A DNA stretch of 64,000 nucleotides from Malurus cyaneus samueli (GCA_009741485.1 VKON01000152.1:225835-289834), one strand, 5' to 3'; shown: positions 27,845-40,316, counted from the stretch's first letter. Translations and numbers: made by a program. The notes: generated by a model from the letters alone, not told the origin.

Positions 27845-30800
27845 TCACTTGGTCATGCCTGAGAGCCAGCCCAGCTTGAAGAGGGACGGTGCCACCGCGT
27901 CCTCGTCCTCGGTGACGAGCTGCCGGAACAGGGAGCCCGGGCGCGCCGCCTCGTCCTCTCTGGGCAGCACTGGAGCTGCAGCCTGCTCCTTGGGAAAGAC
28001 AAAAGTGACTCTGACTATCACAGCACCCCCGGGGCTCCCTCCCTACCCTCCCTCATCAACAGGAGCTGCAAGGTGGAACCACGGCACAAGCGCTCCTCCC
28101 GTGCAGCCGGAGCCACCCGGAGCCACCCAGAGCGGTGTCACTGCTGGGTTGGTGACAGAAACACCCGGGCCAGCAGTGCAGCACCTCACTGCCATTAGCA
28201 ACAGGCACGTGACAGATGGCACTCAATGCTCTAAAACCCCCAACACTCATCAGAACACTCTGAGCAGCAGGGCAGGGGCTGGTACTCTCGGAGCAAGGGA
28301 TCGCAGCGTGGTAGAAGCACAGCTGATGCCCTTGCAGGAGCTGTTCTTGGAGAAATACGGATTTTAACCTCTCCAGCCGTGTTTTAACATTGAAGAAGGA
28401 GCAAGCATCTGTGAGGGATCCTGGGAAGTGTGGCTAGCACAGGACACAGGTGTGCTGAGCACAGCACAGCAGCTGAGGGGAGTGACAGGACGAGCCAGAC
28501 ATCACTGCACACTGCTACTGTCTACTGCAGCTGAGCTGGGAGAGGTAAGGAATACCTTTACTGGGAATTCTGGGCTTTCAAACACCCCTTCTGCTGAGTC
28601 TGGTCCTCCATTCCCAGTTATGGAGAAGGAGAGTTGCAAATTGAACATCATTTCAAGTGACACTGGTAAAACCAGACCTTGAACTCTTGTTTTGGCTCTT
28701 GTCAAGACTCAGCAACTTGTCCCAGTTGCCAAGACCACCGCAGATGGTTTGGGTTGGTAATGACTAAAGGAAACATTAATTGCTGCTTCCCACAGCAGTG
28801 AGGTATTCCTTGGCTCTCACTCAGCACACAGAGCTCCATCCAAGCAGACGTTTTAAACTGGGGGAAATGGAGCAACAGAAAGATTGGCTGCTACAACTCA
28901 GCACCAGGAGAGCAGCAGGACACTCCTCACACAGCTGGGGTACCTGGCCAGGCCTCCTCAGGGGTTACAGGGCAGCATCCCACTGGAAAGGAGTTGAAAC
29001 ATTAGCTACTGTCCTTCAGCTTTCCTTGCAGCCCTATTTAATGAGTTGTCTTTGATGCATTCCCCTCCTCCATGTAAACCCTCACTGCCTCTGCAGGGTG
29101 GGTATTGCCTGCTCTGCCACAAAGCAGTGACCCCAAAAACACTGGGGCAAAGGGTGGGGTTTTGGAGGGTCCTGAAGAAATCCACCCCATCTCCTGCTGT
29201 GCTGCCGTAATGATTCATTTTACTGAAAATAAAAATCAGGTGAAATCATCTTTGGCTACTTTCTTCTTTTCCCCACAAACTCGAGTGTTGGGGGGGGACA
29301 ATAAATAGGGGAAATATTCCTAGTTTTTACAGTCAGTTGCACCAACCTGGACTCTTTCTGTGCTCCTGGCAGTGGATTTGCTCTTCCGGGAGCTGGACAT
29401 GCTCAGTGGCAGAAGTCCAAACCTTAAGAGATGGAAGGAAGAAATGTAGGAAGCAGCAATTCCAGAGCAGCTTCCCAGAGGCAGGAGAGTGCCTGGAAGA
29501 GCCGGGTACCTCACCTGATCTGGCTGGATGCTAAGGGCAGGATGTTGTGGAGCTCCTGAGAGCTCAGTGCACCACCTCGGCTTGTGTACTGGTGCTCTGT
29601 GCCAGTCAGCAGGCCAAAGAGAACCTGGAAGGCACAAGGAGCTGTTTGGATTGTGGAAGAGAGTTTGGAAGGCACAAGGAGCTGCTTGGATTTGGGGTTC
29701 CTACAGAGCTGACCCCGCAGTACATGGTGAGTCCACTCAGTGCCCCACCACTGAGTTTGAACGTGAAGTGCGTCCCTTCCCCTCTTAACTCTTGGGTTTC
29801 ATTATTCCCACAGTTGAGTCCCAGACCTGTTTCAGCACTACTTAACTCAATTAGTGTTGCACAGGCTGCAGTGAATCCTGTTAGATAAAGTTCAGCCAGC
29901 CCCACACACAGGGCTCAGCCAGCTCCTCTTATCTTCAGCTGGCACTGCACACTCTTCCCCTTTCCAGGGAAGTGCCAGTGCTTATCTGGAGGCATTAAGC
30001 AGTTGAAAGCCCTGCAGGAGGTGTTTGCAGCCCTGTCCCCCTCCAGCCCTGCTCCCTACCGAGGTTCTCTGCACCAGGCGGTTCAGGTTGCTGGTCAGGT
30101 GTGGGGTGAACACATCCAGGTCGAAGGGATCGATGTGTCCCTCCAGGAAGTCGATGACCTTCTCAAGCCTGCAAGCAGAGCACAGGGCTCCTGTCAGGGC
30201 TGACCCCTGGTGATGCCAGCTCTGAAGCAGCCAGGGATTTCCTGTCTGAGGTGACTGAGCAGAGCAGCAATTACTCAGCACAACAGCAGCTGCTCCAAGG
30301 GTTTGCAGCCCTTACACAACCCCCAGCAGCAGAACTTTCTCCCTGTGTTACCCCCTGGGAGAGAAGCCTCAGTGCTCCAGGCTGGAGCTTGCACAAGGCT
30401 TTAACTCTTGGCTGGAACCTCAGTTCTCTCCAGGGACATCCCTATGACACAGGGACAGGGGGACAGCCCAGTCCCTCAGCCCTTGGCCACAGAATCCCAA
30501 CCCTCCTCTGTTTTGAGGATGAGCTCGGTGCTGATGTAGTGGCAGAGCTTGGAGCCTGCACCGTTTTAGGGCTCTCCAAACTGCACCTGAAGGATGTGAA
30601 CCCCAGAACGTGCCATACCTGGAGTCCTTGATCCTGCTGGGTTTTGTGTCCTCGCTCTTGGCTGTCAGGATGATGCTGAGGTACCTCAGGTCGTAGAGTA
30701 GCTGCAGAGCCCTGCTCTGGGTCAGGGGGAAGCTGTCTGGCCTCTGCAAAGGGACAGGCAGGAATGGGGCTCCTCCCTGGCACAGGGCATGCTGCCCAAG

Positions 30801-33800
30801 GGGCAGTGTTTGAGAACAGCCCCAGCACAACCAGAGTGTGAAATCTGGTGTCTTTCCCCATTCTGCCTCAATTTTGGGGGAGGCAGGGTGAGTCTAAGTG
30901 TCCCCTTTCCATGTGTCCCTGCATTCCCAGCCACCCTCTCATCCCCACACCCACGTACCTTCTCCTGCTTCTGCTCCACCAGCTTTTCATAGGCAGCGAG
31001 CACCTCTGCCATGCAGCTCCTCAGCAGCTCCTGCAGGGTCACCTTGGGCACCGTGTGGCCGCCGACCCTGTTCACCTCCTGGCACAGGCTGAACAGCAGG
31101 CACTGCACGTGCCACGAGGGCTGGGGACAAGAACAGGGTTTATCTGCACATGGGTTGGAAGCTCCGTTTCCTTCCCCGTCCCTTCACATGGGTGGTTGTA
31201 GTGTCCTGCTTCCTCAGCAGCCACAAAGCTCTGCCCCACAGAGGCATCTCACAGGGTCTGATTTACTGACACCCCAGATTTTGGGTTACAGCAGCTCTCA
31301 AAGTCCCAAAAAGGCTTTACCAGAGGTGTTCACTGAGTGCCCTGAGAAGAGAATTGTTTGTTGTGCCTCTTCTGTCACCACAGACCCTGCTCTGCCCCTG
31401 CCTCCCTGGAGCTGTTATCCCCTCACCCTTCTCCTGGGCCTCCCGAGTTCTGATCCAGCTGCTTTTTCCCTCAGAATCCACAGAATTCACAGGCTAAGGT
31501 TCACTACATTTCCCTGTCCAGCCCCTCCTGTGCTGTGCAAACACAGAATTCATTCCAGGCCCTCCTCCCCCACACCACTGCCACCTGCTCTGTCCCTGTC
31601 AGGTCCTTCCTGTGCCACCACCACACCCATGGGAAGCCACACGCCTCAGTTCCCTTAGGATTCCACAGTCCCACTGCTGCAGCCCTGCCCTTCAGTGCAT
31701 CCAACTTCCAAGAAATCTCTCTCCTGGGACCTCTGTTTAAATCAGGCCTAAGTCCTTCTCTGGCTCAGTTTTACAGGATCTGGGCCAACCTTACTCACAG
31801 AGATAAACAGTGACAATGACCCATTTCCTTCCTCTGACCTCTGTCCTCGAGAGGTGAGTATCTCAAAGAGCACCAGAGAGTGTTTATCCTCTGCTCGTGA
31901 CACCAACAACCTCCCCAGCAGCTCAGGGAGTGTTTCTGGCAGGCAGTGCCTGCTCCTCCCCGGGCTGTTCCTCATACCTGCACAGGCAGCCGGATCTTTG
32001 ACGTCACGCTGCTCCCAGACTCGGTTTCCTCCTGGATTTCGATCTCATCCCAGCTGGTGGCTGTGGCCAAGACAGCCCCAGCCGTGTCGAGCAGCAGCGT
32101 GTGGGTGAAGCACTGAACCAGCCCCTGGAGGGTGAAAGCCCCGGTCACAGGACAGTTCTAACAGGGCCACAACAGCCAGCCCACCGTGCCTGTGGCCCCT
32201 GCATCCTCCACAAACTGAAGGATTCCCAAAGTGAATCCTCTGGAGACCATCCCACCCCTCTCCAACTGGGCAGCAGCATATAGAGCTCTTGGCAGCCAGT
32301 GCTGACCCCAGGGAGGGAAACCCTCCCCAAAAATCATCTCTGAGGAGAGGGAAACAGCTCCTTACTTTGGTGACAGCTGAGCTCCAGATCTGATAAGCCA
32401 ACAGGCTCTGCTGCAGGAGCTCTGCCTTCACCCCCTGCCACTTGGCCAGCTCGGGGGACACCTCCTGGGCTTTGTTCTTGCCCAGTTTCTTGGCAGAGCG
32501 TGGTTCCTTGGGTGCCAACTCCGCCCCGCCCGCCCTGCCCAGGACACAGCGCTGCAGGTGAGGGCACAGCTCGGGCAGGGCCTGGCACAGCCTGGCCATG
32601 AAGAGCACAGCGTTGAGCTTGGCATCTCCAGGGGTGTCCAGCTGGCTCTGGGCGCTCTGGAGCTGCTCCCTGACACAGCCCAGGAGGTGCTGGACGCAGG
32701 TGACGCAGTGGTCACGGAGCAGCCCCTGCACGGTGCCGGCGTCGGCGAAGCGGTCGAAGGCAGAGCGCGGTGGCACCGCGGGCTCCTTGGGGACAGAGTC
32801 ATCCGTGGGCAGGTAGCACAGGACATCCTCCAGCCTGGCCTTCAGCTTGGAGTCCAGTGTGGAGCAGAAGCTCTGCACGCACGGAGTAAGTGCCTGCGCC
32901 TTCATGGCCAGCCCGCTCCTGGCGAAGGGCCCGCGCTGGCCCACGCTGACCCACGCCGCGTCCCCGGGCAGGTCCCCGGAGCTCTCTGACCACAGGAACA
33001 GGGCCACGTTGTGTTCCAGCTGGATCTGCTTGTTCAGGGCACAGCTGCCGCCTTTCACTTCCAATTCCTGCAAGGCTACAGCCAGCAGCTGCTTGGAGCT
33101 GCTCGAGATGGAGTCGAAGCCTTCTTTGGTCAGAGTCTGCAACAGAATCAGGAGGGAAAAAATAACTTTAACACACTTAAACACCCTGGGTGCACTGTGG
33201 GCTGGTTGAGACAATAAAGGGGTGCACAGAGCGCTCCCCAGAGCACAGCACCCACCTGCAGCCTGTCCAGGAAGAGCTGCTGCAGCAGCTCCTCCCAGAA
33301 GGACACGGGTCTGTCCAGCAGCCGACGGCACACGGCCTCCCAGTTGTGGCTGCTGGAGTCACTGGAGAGCAGCTCCCACACGGCGTCACGGATCCCTGCC
33401 AGCCCCTTCATGCTCTTCACGTACACCAGCAGTGTCCTGACCCCTGCCCTGATGTCATCGCTGCACCTGCAGGTAAAGGTTCACCTGTGTGAACCACAGG
33501 GTGCCTGGCTGCTGAACTGAGGGTGCAGGATGAGGGGATGAGGAGGATGATGAGGATGAATTCAGCCAGGCTAGGATTTTGCCTTGACCCTAAGACCACG
33601 CGGTGCCCTGTCCCACTCACATGCTGATCCACTGCTGCAGGGTCTCCCGGAGGTACTCCTGGCTGATGGGGTGTGCCAGGGTCCGCAGGGCCGGCTGGAA
33701 TTCCACCACGGATTCTGGCAGGTACTTGAACCAGCTGCTCAGCTTCAAATCCTCCTCCAGCACCCCTCCTCTCCCTGCAATCACAGCCAGGCATCAGCCA

Positions 33801-36462
33801 AGCACGGGGCACCCTCCTGCCCGCACGGCTGGGTGGGTGCAGGGCTCACCTGCAGGGTTCTGACCCGTGGTGCTCTCCAGGGTGGAGAAGAGCAATCCGC
33901 AGGGCAGGGCTGGATCCGGGGCCACCCCCTCGGGCACGGTGTAGAACAGAGCGTGGGCCTGGTACAGGGTGGTGGTGAGCAGCTCCATCAGGGAACACAC
34001 CTGAGCTTTGATACCTGCACCTGCACAGAGATGACTTTGAGCCAAGGCAGCCCTTCAGCAGAGGTGAGTGGGACTGTGTTCCGAGCCCCATGGTCCCTTC
34101 CAGGGAAGGGCTGGAGGGCAAAGGATTCAGCCTTGTGTCCCCCTGCTTCCCCAGTACAGCTGGGCTTGGTTTAAACCCCTAAGAACTGTTAATTTTTGTG
34201 CTCTTTTGCAGCATCCCCATCACCATGAGATTTATGCAATCACCCATCCCTACTTTGGGGGCACGAGGAGGTGACAGAAGGCTCCCCCTGCCCTCTCCAA
34301 GGAGCAGCCCCTGGCTCTCACTGACCGTGGTGTGGCTGGTTGAGCAGCTGCTGGATGGCCAGTTTCCTGGCCAGCAGGAAGTCAGCCAGGGCCTGCCGTG
34401 GGGAGCTGTCCTCCAGCAGCATGATGGCACACAGGGCTTCTGCCACCGCCTGGTCCGAGCCCGTCCGGCAGCGCAGCAGGGCTTTGCTCTCCTGCAGGAT
34501 GGTGGATCTGCCACGGGAATGAGATGGGAGTCACTGCCTGAGCCACACAGGCACCTGGGGTGGGTGCTGGCTGCCAAGGCACCGTGATGCTTTCCCCAGA
34601 CTGTCCCATTGATATCTGGATATTACAGGACTGTTCTCTGTCCCAGGCTCATGGAGTGGTTTGGGTTGGAAAGCATCTCCCTGAATCCCTGTTAGTCCTG
34701 TCCCGTTAGCTGATAAAGCCCACTGGTCCCTGTCAGCTGCAGTCCCCCAGGATATTCCCTCAGATCCCTCTTTCCCTGGATAAAACCCTGCTGGCTTTCC
34801 AGGGGCATTCCTGGAGCACTGTGCTCCCAGCTTTGACACCTTCCACGGGCTTTCCTGTGGGATCCAGCTGCAGCCTCTGAGGGCAGGTTAAGAATTCTCC
34901 CACCGTTCTGCAGCCTTTTTATGTCCTGCCTTCCCTGGGCTGTGCCGGAGCAAATCACACTGAGATGAATCAAGGAATGGTTTGGGTTGGGAAAGAATTT
35001 AAGGATCAAACCCCTTTTTCTAGACCAGGTTGCTCCAAGCCCTATAGAGCTTCCAGGACAGGACACTGGGACATTTCCAGGGATGGGCACTGGGACATTT
35101 CCAGGGATGGGCACGGGGACATTTCCAGGATGGGGCACTGGGACATTTCCAGGAATGGGCACGGGGACATTTCCAGGAATGGGCACGGGGACATTTCCAG
35201 GGATGGGGCATGGGACATTTCCAGGGATGGGCACTGGGACATTTCCAGGGATGGGCACGGGGACATTTCCAGGGATGGGACAGCCACAACTCTGAATCAG
35301 GGAATGGTTTGGGTTGGGAGAGAATTTAAGGATCAAACCCCTTTTTCTAGACCAGGTTGCTCCAAGCCCTATTCAGCTTCCAGGACAGGGCACTGGGACA
35401 TTTCCAGGGATGAGCATGGGACATTTCCAGGGATGGGCACTGGGACATTTCCAGGATGGGGCACTGGGACATTTCCAGGATGGGGCATGGGGACATTTCC
35501 AGGATGGGGCATGGGGACATTTCCAGGGATGGGCACGGGGACATTTCCAGGAATGGGACAGCCACAACTCCGGGTACCCTGGGTGCCAGCCCCTCACCCT
35601 GCCCTTGCCGTGCCCCGTTCCTGGCACACCTGAGGTGGCTGGCAGCCGCCACCTGCCGCAGCAGGATGGGGAACCGGGCGAGGATGGGGCTGGAGCGGGC
35701 TCGGGGGGTGTCCAGCTGCAGCTGCCGGCGCAGGTGAGCCCCGAGCAGGTGGAGCCGAGCCGCGGGCAGGTAGCGACCCCCTTCCACCGCCCCCCAAACC
35801 TGCTCGGGAACCTCCAGCAGCAGCTTCAGCTGCGCCGCCGCACCGTAGAAACTCTGCTGGGCCGGTGGGCGAACCTGGAGAGGGGACACAGCGGTCAGGG
35901 GAGAAAAAGGGGATGAGAGAGAAAAGAGGGGAAGAGAAAGAGAGGAAGGAGGGATGAGAATAGGGGATGAGTGCAGAGAAGGGGAAGAAGCGGGAAGACG
36001 GAGTGGGAACGGGGAAAAGGGGCTGAGAGGGGGAAAGGGAGCCACGGAAGGGGATGGAGCGGGGGTAAAAGAACGCGTGGAAAGGGGAAAGAGGACACGA
36101 GGGACTGTGCGGCCGCCCCGCAGCCCCTCACGCGCTGACAGGGCCGGGCGGGCCGCGCCGCCCCGTGCAGCCCCCGCACGGCGCCCAGCAGGCGCTCGGC
36201 GCTCCGCCGCATCTCGGCGATGGTGTCGGCCCCTCGATCAGGTCGCGGTAGCGCTCGCCCACCATCTGCCGCAGCTCCTCCCGTTTCTGCTCGATGCCGG
36301 CGCGCAGCCCGCCGCTCCACCGCCCGCAGCTCGGCCGCCGTGTGCGCCCTCGAACAGCGCCTCGGCCTCGGCACCGCGCAGCGCCATCGCTGCCACTCCA
36401 CCGGCACCGCTCCCGGACCCGCTCCCGGTCCCGGCCCGCACCGGCGGAGCCGCCGCCGCCAT
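27845..36462 (-). CDS. COG1: COG1, conserved oligomeric Golgi complex subunit 1
   Basis: Lobe-bridging subunit of the COG tethering complex for retrograde intra-Golgi traffic. Fourteen coding exons: 36132-36462, 35630-35874, 34326-34507, 33850-34020, 33621-33774, 33256-33466, 32366-33136, 31978-32124, 30959-31120, 30619-30743, 30060-30168, 29515-29624, 29347-29422, 27845-27988. All introns have GT-AG ends and phases agree. The total of about 2938 bases, ~978 residues, equals the family size (human 980). Landmarks: EELRQMVGERYRDLIE (exon 1), RFPILLRQVAAASH (exon 2), GIKAQVCSLMELL (exon 4), YVKSMKGLAGIRD (exon 6), IDPFDLDVFTPHL (exon 11), C-terminus SLFKLGWLSGMTK. Exon 1 alone has about three one-base indels (near 36350, 36310 and 36235), probably errors in very GC-rich DNA. 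The start is taken as ATG 36462 (MAAAAPPVRAG); ATG 36387 (MALRGAEAEALFE) is an alternative. Confidence 0.97.
34640..34700 (-). mobile_element. Short CR1 end fragment in COG1 intron 2
   Basis: TGGTTTGGGTTGGAAAGCAT, the reversed CR1 terminus, followed by degenerate text. Confidence 0.5.
34966..35290 (-). mobile_element. Reversed CR1 fragment with internal minisatellite, copy 1
   Basis: Begins with GGAATGGTTTGGGTTGGG, then TAGACCAGGTTGCTCCAAGC (both CR1), then a 22-24 bp minisatellite (35054-35280) and finally CAGCCACAACTCTGAATC, the CR1 text that normally follows. Lies in COG1 intron 2. Confidence 0.7.
35054..35280. repeat. Minisatellite, ~23 bp unit (ACATTTCCAGGGATGGGCAC)
   Basis: About ten copies. 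The unit is an expanded piece of CR1 (CACTTCCAGGGATGGGGCAG). Confidence 0.9.
35291..35572 (-). mobile_element. Reversed CR1 fragment with minisatellite, copy 2
   Basis: Near repeat of 34966-35290: same CR1 head (GGAATGGTTTGGGTTGGG), same minisatellite unit (about seven copies, 35393-35560) and same tail (GACAGCCACAACTC). The two make a tandem duplication of about 325 bases in COG1 intron 2. Confidence 0.75.
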
Positions 36463-36509
36463 CTCGGGCACGGGAAGGGGATGGCGCTTCCGGCGTCACT
36501 GCCAGGCGG

Positions 36510-36787
36510 CGCCGCCATCTTTGTACCGGGCAGAACCGCGCCCGAATTCCGTTGCCATGACAGCGCCTCCGCCATCTTTGTGTCTGTCATAACCACACCC
36601 GAGTGCCGTTGCCATGACAGCGCTTCCGCCATCTTTGTGTCTGGCATAACCACACCCGAATTCCGTTGCCATTACAGCCCTTCCGCCATCTTTGTGTCTG
36701 GCATAACCACACCCGAGTGTCGTTGCCATGACAGCGCCGCCGCCATCTTTGTGTCGGGCAGAACGGCGTTGCCATGACAGCGCCGCC
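36510..36787. repeat. 57-bp tandem array with YY1-like sites, upstream of COG1
   Basis: CCATCTT occurs at 36515, 36572, 36629, 36686 and 36743, exactly 57 bases apart. Each sits in a CCGCCATCTTTGT context, which reversed is the YY1 core AAGATGGCGG. Units also share CGTTGCCATGACAGCG. The array starts about 50 bases upstream of the COG1 start codon and so lies in its promoter or 5'UTR. Confidence 0.95.
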
Positions 36788-36835
36788 CACGGGAGAAAAC
36801 ACGGCGTTATTTTGTTTTATTAGTTATTTATTTAA

Positions 36836-36877
36836 TTGCCTTTTTTTTTTTTTTGTTTTTTTTTTTTTTTTTTTTCC
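36836..36877. repeat. T-rich homopolymer tract
   Basis: Long T run interrupted by single G's, between the COG1 promoter and a CR1 copy. Could be a retroelement tail; no body is visible. Confidence 0.8.
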
Positions 36878-37014
36878 TGTTTCCCGGGGAAACGGGTCGG
36901 GCTCCGCGGCCTGCGGGTGCCGCTGTCATTCCACACACCCCAGCAGGTCTGGTCCTGGGGGCTCGTTGGGTTGGGGAGGTTTGGGAGTTTTTGTCCATCT
37001 CCCATTCCTAAAAG

Positions 37015-37240
37015 GGGCAGGACAAGAGGGAACAGCCTCAAACAGTGCCAGGGGAGGTTCAGGCTGGACATCAGGAGGAATTTCTTCATGGAAAGGGCTG
37101 TGGAGTCCCCATTCCTGGAGGGATTTAAAGCCATGGGGACATGGTCATGGTGTGGGGTCATGGCGGTGGCCTTGGCAGTGTCAAGGTGGGTAGTTGACCT
37201 TGATCTTTTTGGGGTTTTCCGACCTGAATAATTCTGGGAT
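37015..37240 (+). mobile_element. CR1 LINE 3' end
   Basis: Good match to the avian CR1 terminus: CCAGGGGAGGTTCAGGCTGG, ACATCAGGAGGAATTTCTTC, then TCATGGAAAGGGCTG and GACCTGAATAATTCTGGGAT. 5'-truncated and noncoding. Confidence 0.85.
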
Positions 37241-37330
37241 GCTCTCCTAGGGCAATGGCCAAGCCTGGGTCGCATCCCACTGCTCCCCACCAGCTCCAAC
37301 ACACACAAACACAAACTGTAGGAAAACTCT

Positions 37331-37336
37331 TTTATT
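37331..37336 (-). terminator. AATAAA with GT-rich downstream element, probable SSTR2 end
   Basis: On the minus strand, GGAAATAAAAGAG is followed about 20 bases later by a TGTTTGTGTGTG run, the classic cleavage signal arrangement. The nearest minus-strand gene upstream is SSTR2. Confidence 0.6.
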
Positions 37337-37731
37337 TCCCCCCTGTGGCACCCACAGCCCCGTCCCCGTGGCACAGGGGGAGCCTTGGCTGCGGGAAGGC
37401 TCAGTCCCACACCGAGGAGTGATTGCTGGGGAGGAGAACAGGACTGGGAGCAGGGACACGCTCTTGCCATGTCCATTGGCACTGACAGAGCACAGTATGG
37501 ACACGGGGGGATGGACAGTGCTGCCAGGGGAGCCTGGGTGCCTGCAGGGAGCAGGGACAGCCAGCCTTGCCTCCCTCACCCCACACAAGTCACCTGTGTG
37601 TCCTCCATGGTCCCTCCCGGCTCATGCACGGTGCCACCAATGCCTCGGCACACCCACGGGGAGGGTGAGGGGGAGCCAAAGCCTCCCGAGGGGCTGTGAC
37701 AGTGAACAGAAAACCCTCTGGGCAAAGCCAG

Positions 37732-37750
37732 TATGTACAGAATATTTACA
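37732..37750 (-). promoter_or_regulatory. Paired Pumilio response elements
   Basis: On the minus strand TGTAAATA (37743-37750) and TGTACATA (37732-37739) both match UGUANAUA and are 3 bases apart. Function inferred from the motif. Confidence 0.5.
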
Positions 37751-37787
37751 GTCAGCCACCCCATCCCTCCTCCCAGCCCGGGGTGGG

Positions 37788-37895
37788 ATGGATGGATGGA
37801 TGGATGGATGGATGGATGGATGGATGGATGGATGGAGGGATGGATGGATGGATGGATAAATGGATGGATAAATGGATGGATAAATGGATAAACGG
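37788..37895. repeat. (TGGA)n microsatellite
   Basis: About 26 copies of the tetramer with interruptions (GGAGGGA, ATAAATGGA). Confidence 0.98.
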
Positions 37896-40208
37896 ATGGG
37901 GAATGGAGGGATAGAGCGATGGAGTGTCCAGGTTTTGCATTTCTCATCATCTCCTCTTGCAGACACAGCTCAGGGCAGGATTCCCCCACTCTGCCTCTCC
38001 TCCTGCCCTGGCTTTTTGCAGTCCAGGTCCTGGAGCGAGCAGGGAGTGGAGCTGGAATCCCTCAGGATGTGCAGGGCTGTGTGTCCGAGGCTGGCAGGGA
38101 AGGGCAGAGCTGTCCTGGGGCTGGAAGGCATCAGTCCCATCCCAGACTCGCAGAGGGAGGCAAATTTGGGATCTGCTGTGTCCTTTCCTTGTGCTTTGAC
38201 GATGATTCCCCCTCGGGGAGGGGATGGAGCTTCTCCCTGAGCAATTTGGAATCGGCTCCTTCTCAGTGAGGGCTGGAAGAACTCCAAAGCACGGCACAGC
38301 CCCGAGCCTGGGGGCTCTCCCTGCTGCGAATGGAGCTGGATGGACCCTGGGCAGCTCTGGGAGGGAAGGAACCTCCCCTGGTGGAGTCTCCAACAAAAAC
38401 AAAACTCTCCAGGCACCCCGGAGAGCTGATGAAACACCCAAATCCGTGTTTGCCATCCCCTGGGATCGGTGACAGCGCCGTTCCTGCTGCTCCTTCCGCT
38501 CCTGTCCTCATCCTGCCTGCCCAGGGCTGGTCCGTGTGAGGGATTTGCTCGCAGGCTCTGCAATCACCGGCAGAGATTCCTCATCCCGCCACCAGCAGCC
38601 CTGCGAGGCTTTGCAGAGCAGATCCAATCCGAGGTCAAGCTCCCACTAAAATCAAGTGGCTGGGAAGGAAAACTTCGTTACTGGCAGCAGCAGCGGCGGT
38701 GCTGGTGTTTATTAGTCAGCAATGAACAGCAGAAGGTTTTATTTTGCTGGTTTTACTGCCAATGTCGGGCTGAGCCTGCAGCTCCCTCCCAGAGCTCGGA
38801 GGCAGAACGTTCTGCTTCCCTGCCCCTTTCTCCCAGATGAGCTGTGGAAAGGCGGCCAAGGAGAGCCCTGGCAGCCCTCAGGAGCCACCTCGTGCCTGCT
38901 GCATCTCATCTTGGTGACCTTTGGGATATCGGTGGCAGCGCCCCACTCCCTCATTCCTCACCTGCAGCCCCATTGTCCCCATCCCAGCAGAGCCCCAGGA
39001 ACATTTTCTGACACAGCTCTGGGCAGCCAGAAGTGGCAGTGCCTGGGGGTTTGCCAGGACAAAGCTGAACCTGGGCACGGGTCCTTCTCAGGGCTGGAAT
39101 TCCCAATTTTTCCATATTTCCACATCAAACCGACACAGTGAGGGGGTGCTCCCAGCTGGGGGTTTTGTGGGGGTACAGCTGGGAACTGGAGTCCCCCCCA
39201 CCATCCGTCGGGATTTTGGCAGCAGGGCTTGCACGGGCACGACTGGGATGAAGTCAGAAAACGGCAAACCGGGGTTTGGCGTGGCTGCAGGTGAACACCG
39301 AGGGCTCCACGCCTCCCCCTCCCCATTCCACGCAGACACCTCCTCCACGGAGTGCCCACGGCTCCACTGACGCATCACTGCGGCTGTGACACGGAGCCTC
39401 ATCCCAGCGCTGCTGCCGGCCCTCTCCAGGCGGCGTTTCACCGTGTCCTGACCCGCTGCTGCAATTCCTGCAGCATCAGCACCGAGCCTGCCCTGCTCGC
39501 AGCCCGGGGTCAGCCTCGCTCCTCACCGGGGCTGGGCTGTGCTCGGTGCCCAGAGAGGGGACAGGAAGGTGCCACACGGTGCCCACCCGCACCTGAATGC
39601 AGTCACTGCTCCTCGAGGAGGAGGGAAAGGGTTAAAAGCAAACAATTGCTGACAACACTCTGCTTTGTCTTGCAGAAAATGCCTGAGCCGTGTCCAACAG
39701 AGCCAGGAGCGGGTACCCAGCCCGGCACGGAGCCCTTTTTGGGGGGCTGGCAGGGTGGGATGCCCAGGCTGGGATTTGCTGCAGGAGCTGGGCAGAGCCA
39801 CGGGAAAACTTCTGCCAGAGCTGGTGCCCTCAGAGCATCGCCTGGGGGTACGGGGCTGAGCAAGGAGGGACCCCCAAGGCAGGGGGCACCTCGTGGGCAG
39901 CGCTCAGCCTCACCTCCCACACTGTCCTTGGTGCCAGGTGAAGGCTCCGTGGGCTGGTGATGGCACAGCAGGGTGGGCTGGCACAGGGGAGGGTGCCCGA
40001 GCCCCGGCTGCTTTCTGCACCTCGCCCCCCGCGTTCCCACGGCTCCGCTCTGTGAACAGATCCGGCCTCTGACGCGGCAGCTGCTCCGGGGGCTCCGGCA
40101 GGAAATCGCCACTTCTCCCTCTCCCCTGGGCTTTCCCTGGAGCTCCCGCTGAGCCGGCCAAGGAGGGGCTGAACTGGGGGATCGGGGTTTGTGCTGAGCT
40201 GGGAGGGC

Positions 40209-40258
40209 AGGCAGGGACAGGGACCGGGACAGGGACAGGGACAGGGACACAGGGACAG

Positions 40259-40316
<58 letters not shown>

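Noticed and set aside
37576..37989. Minus-strand ORF with [11 protein letters not shown] repeats
   Set aside because: Translation of the TGGA microsatellite.
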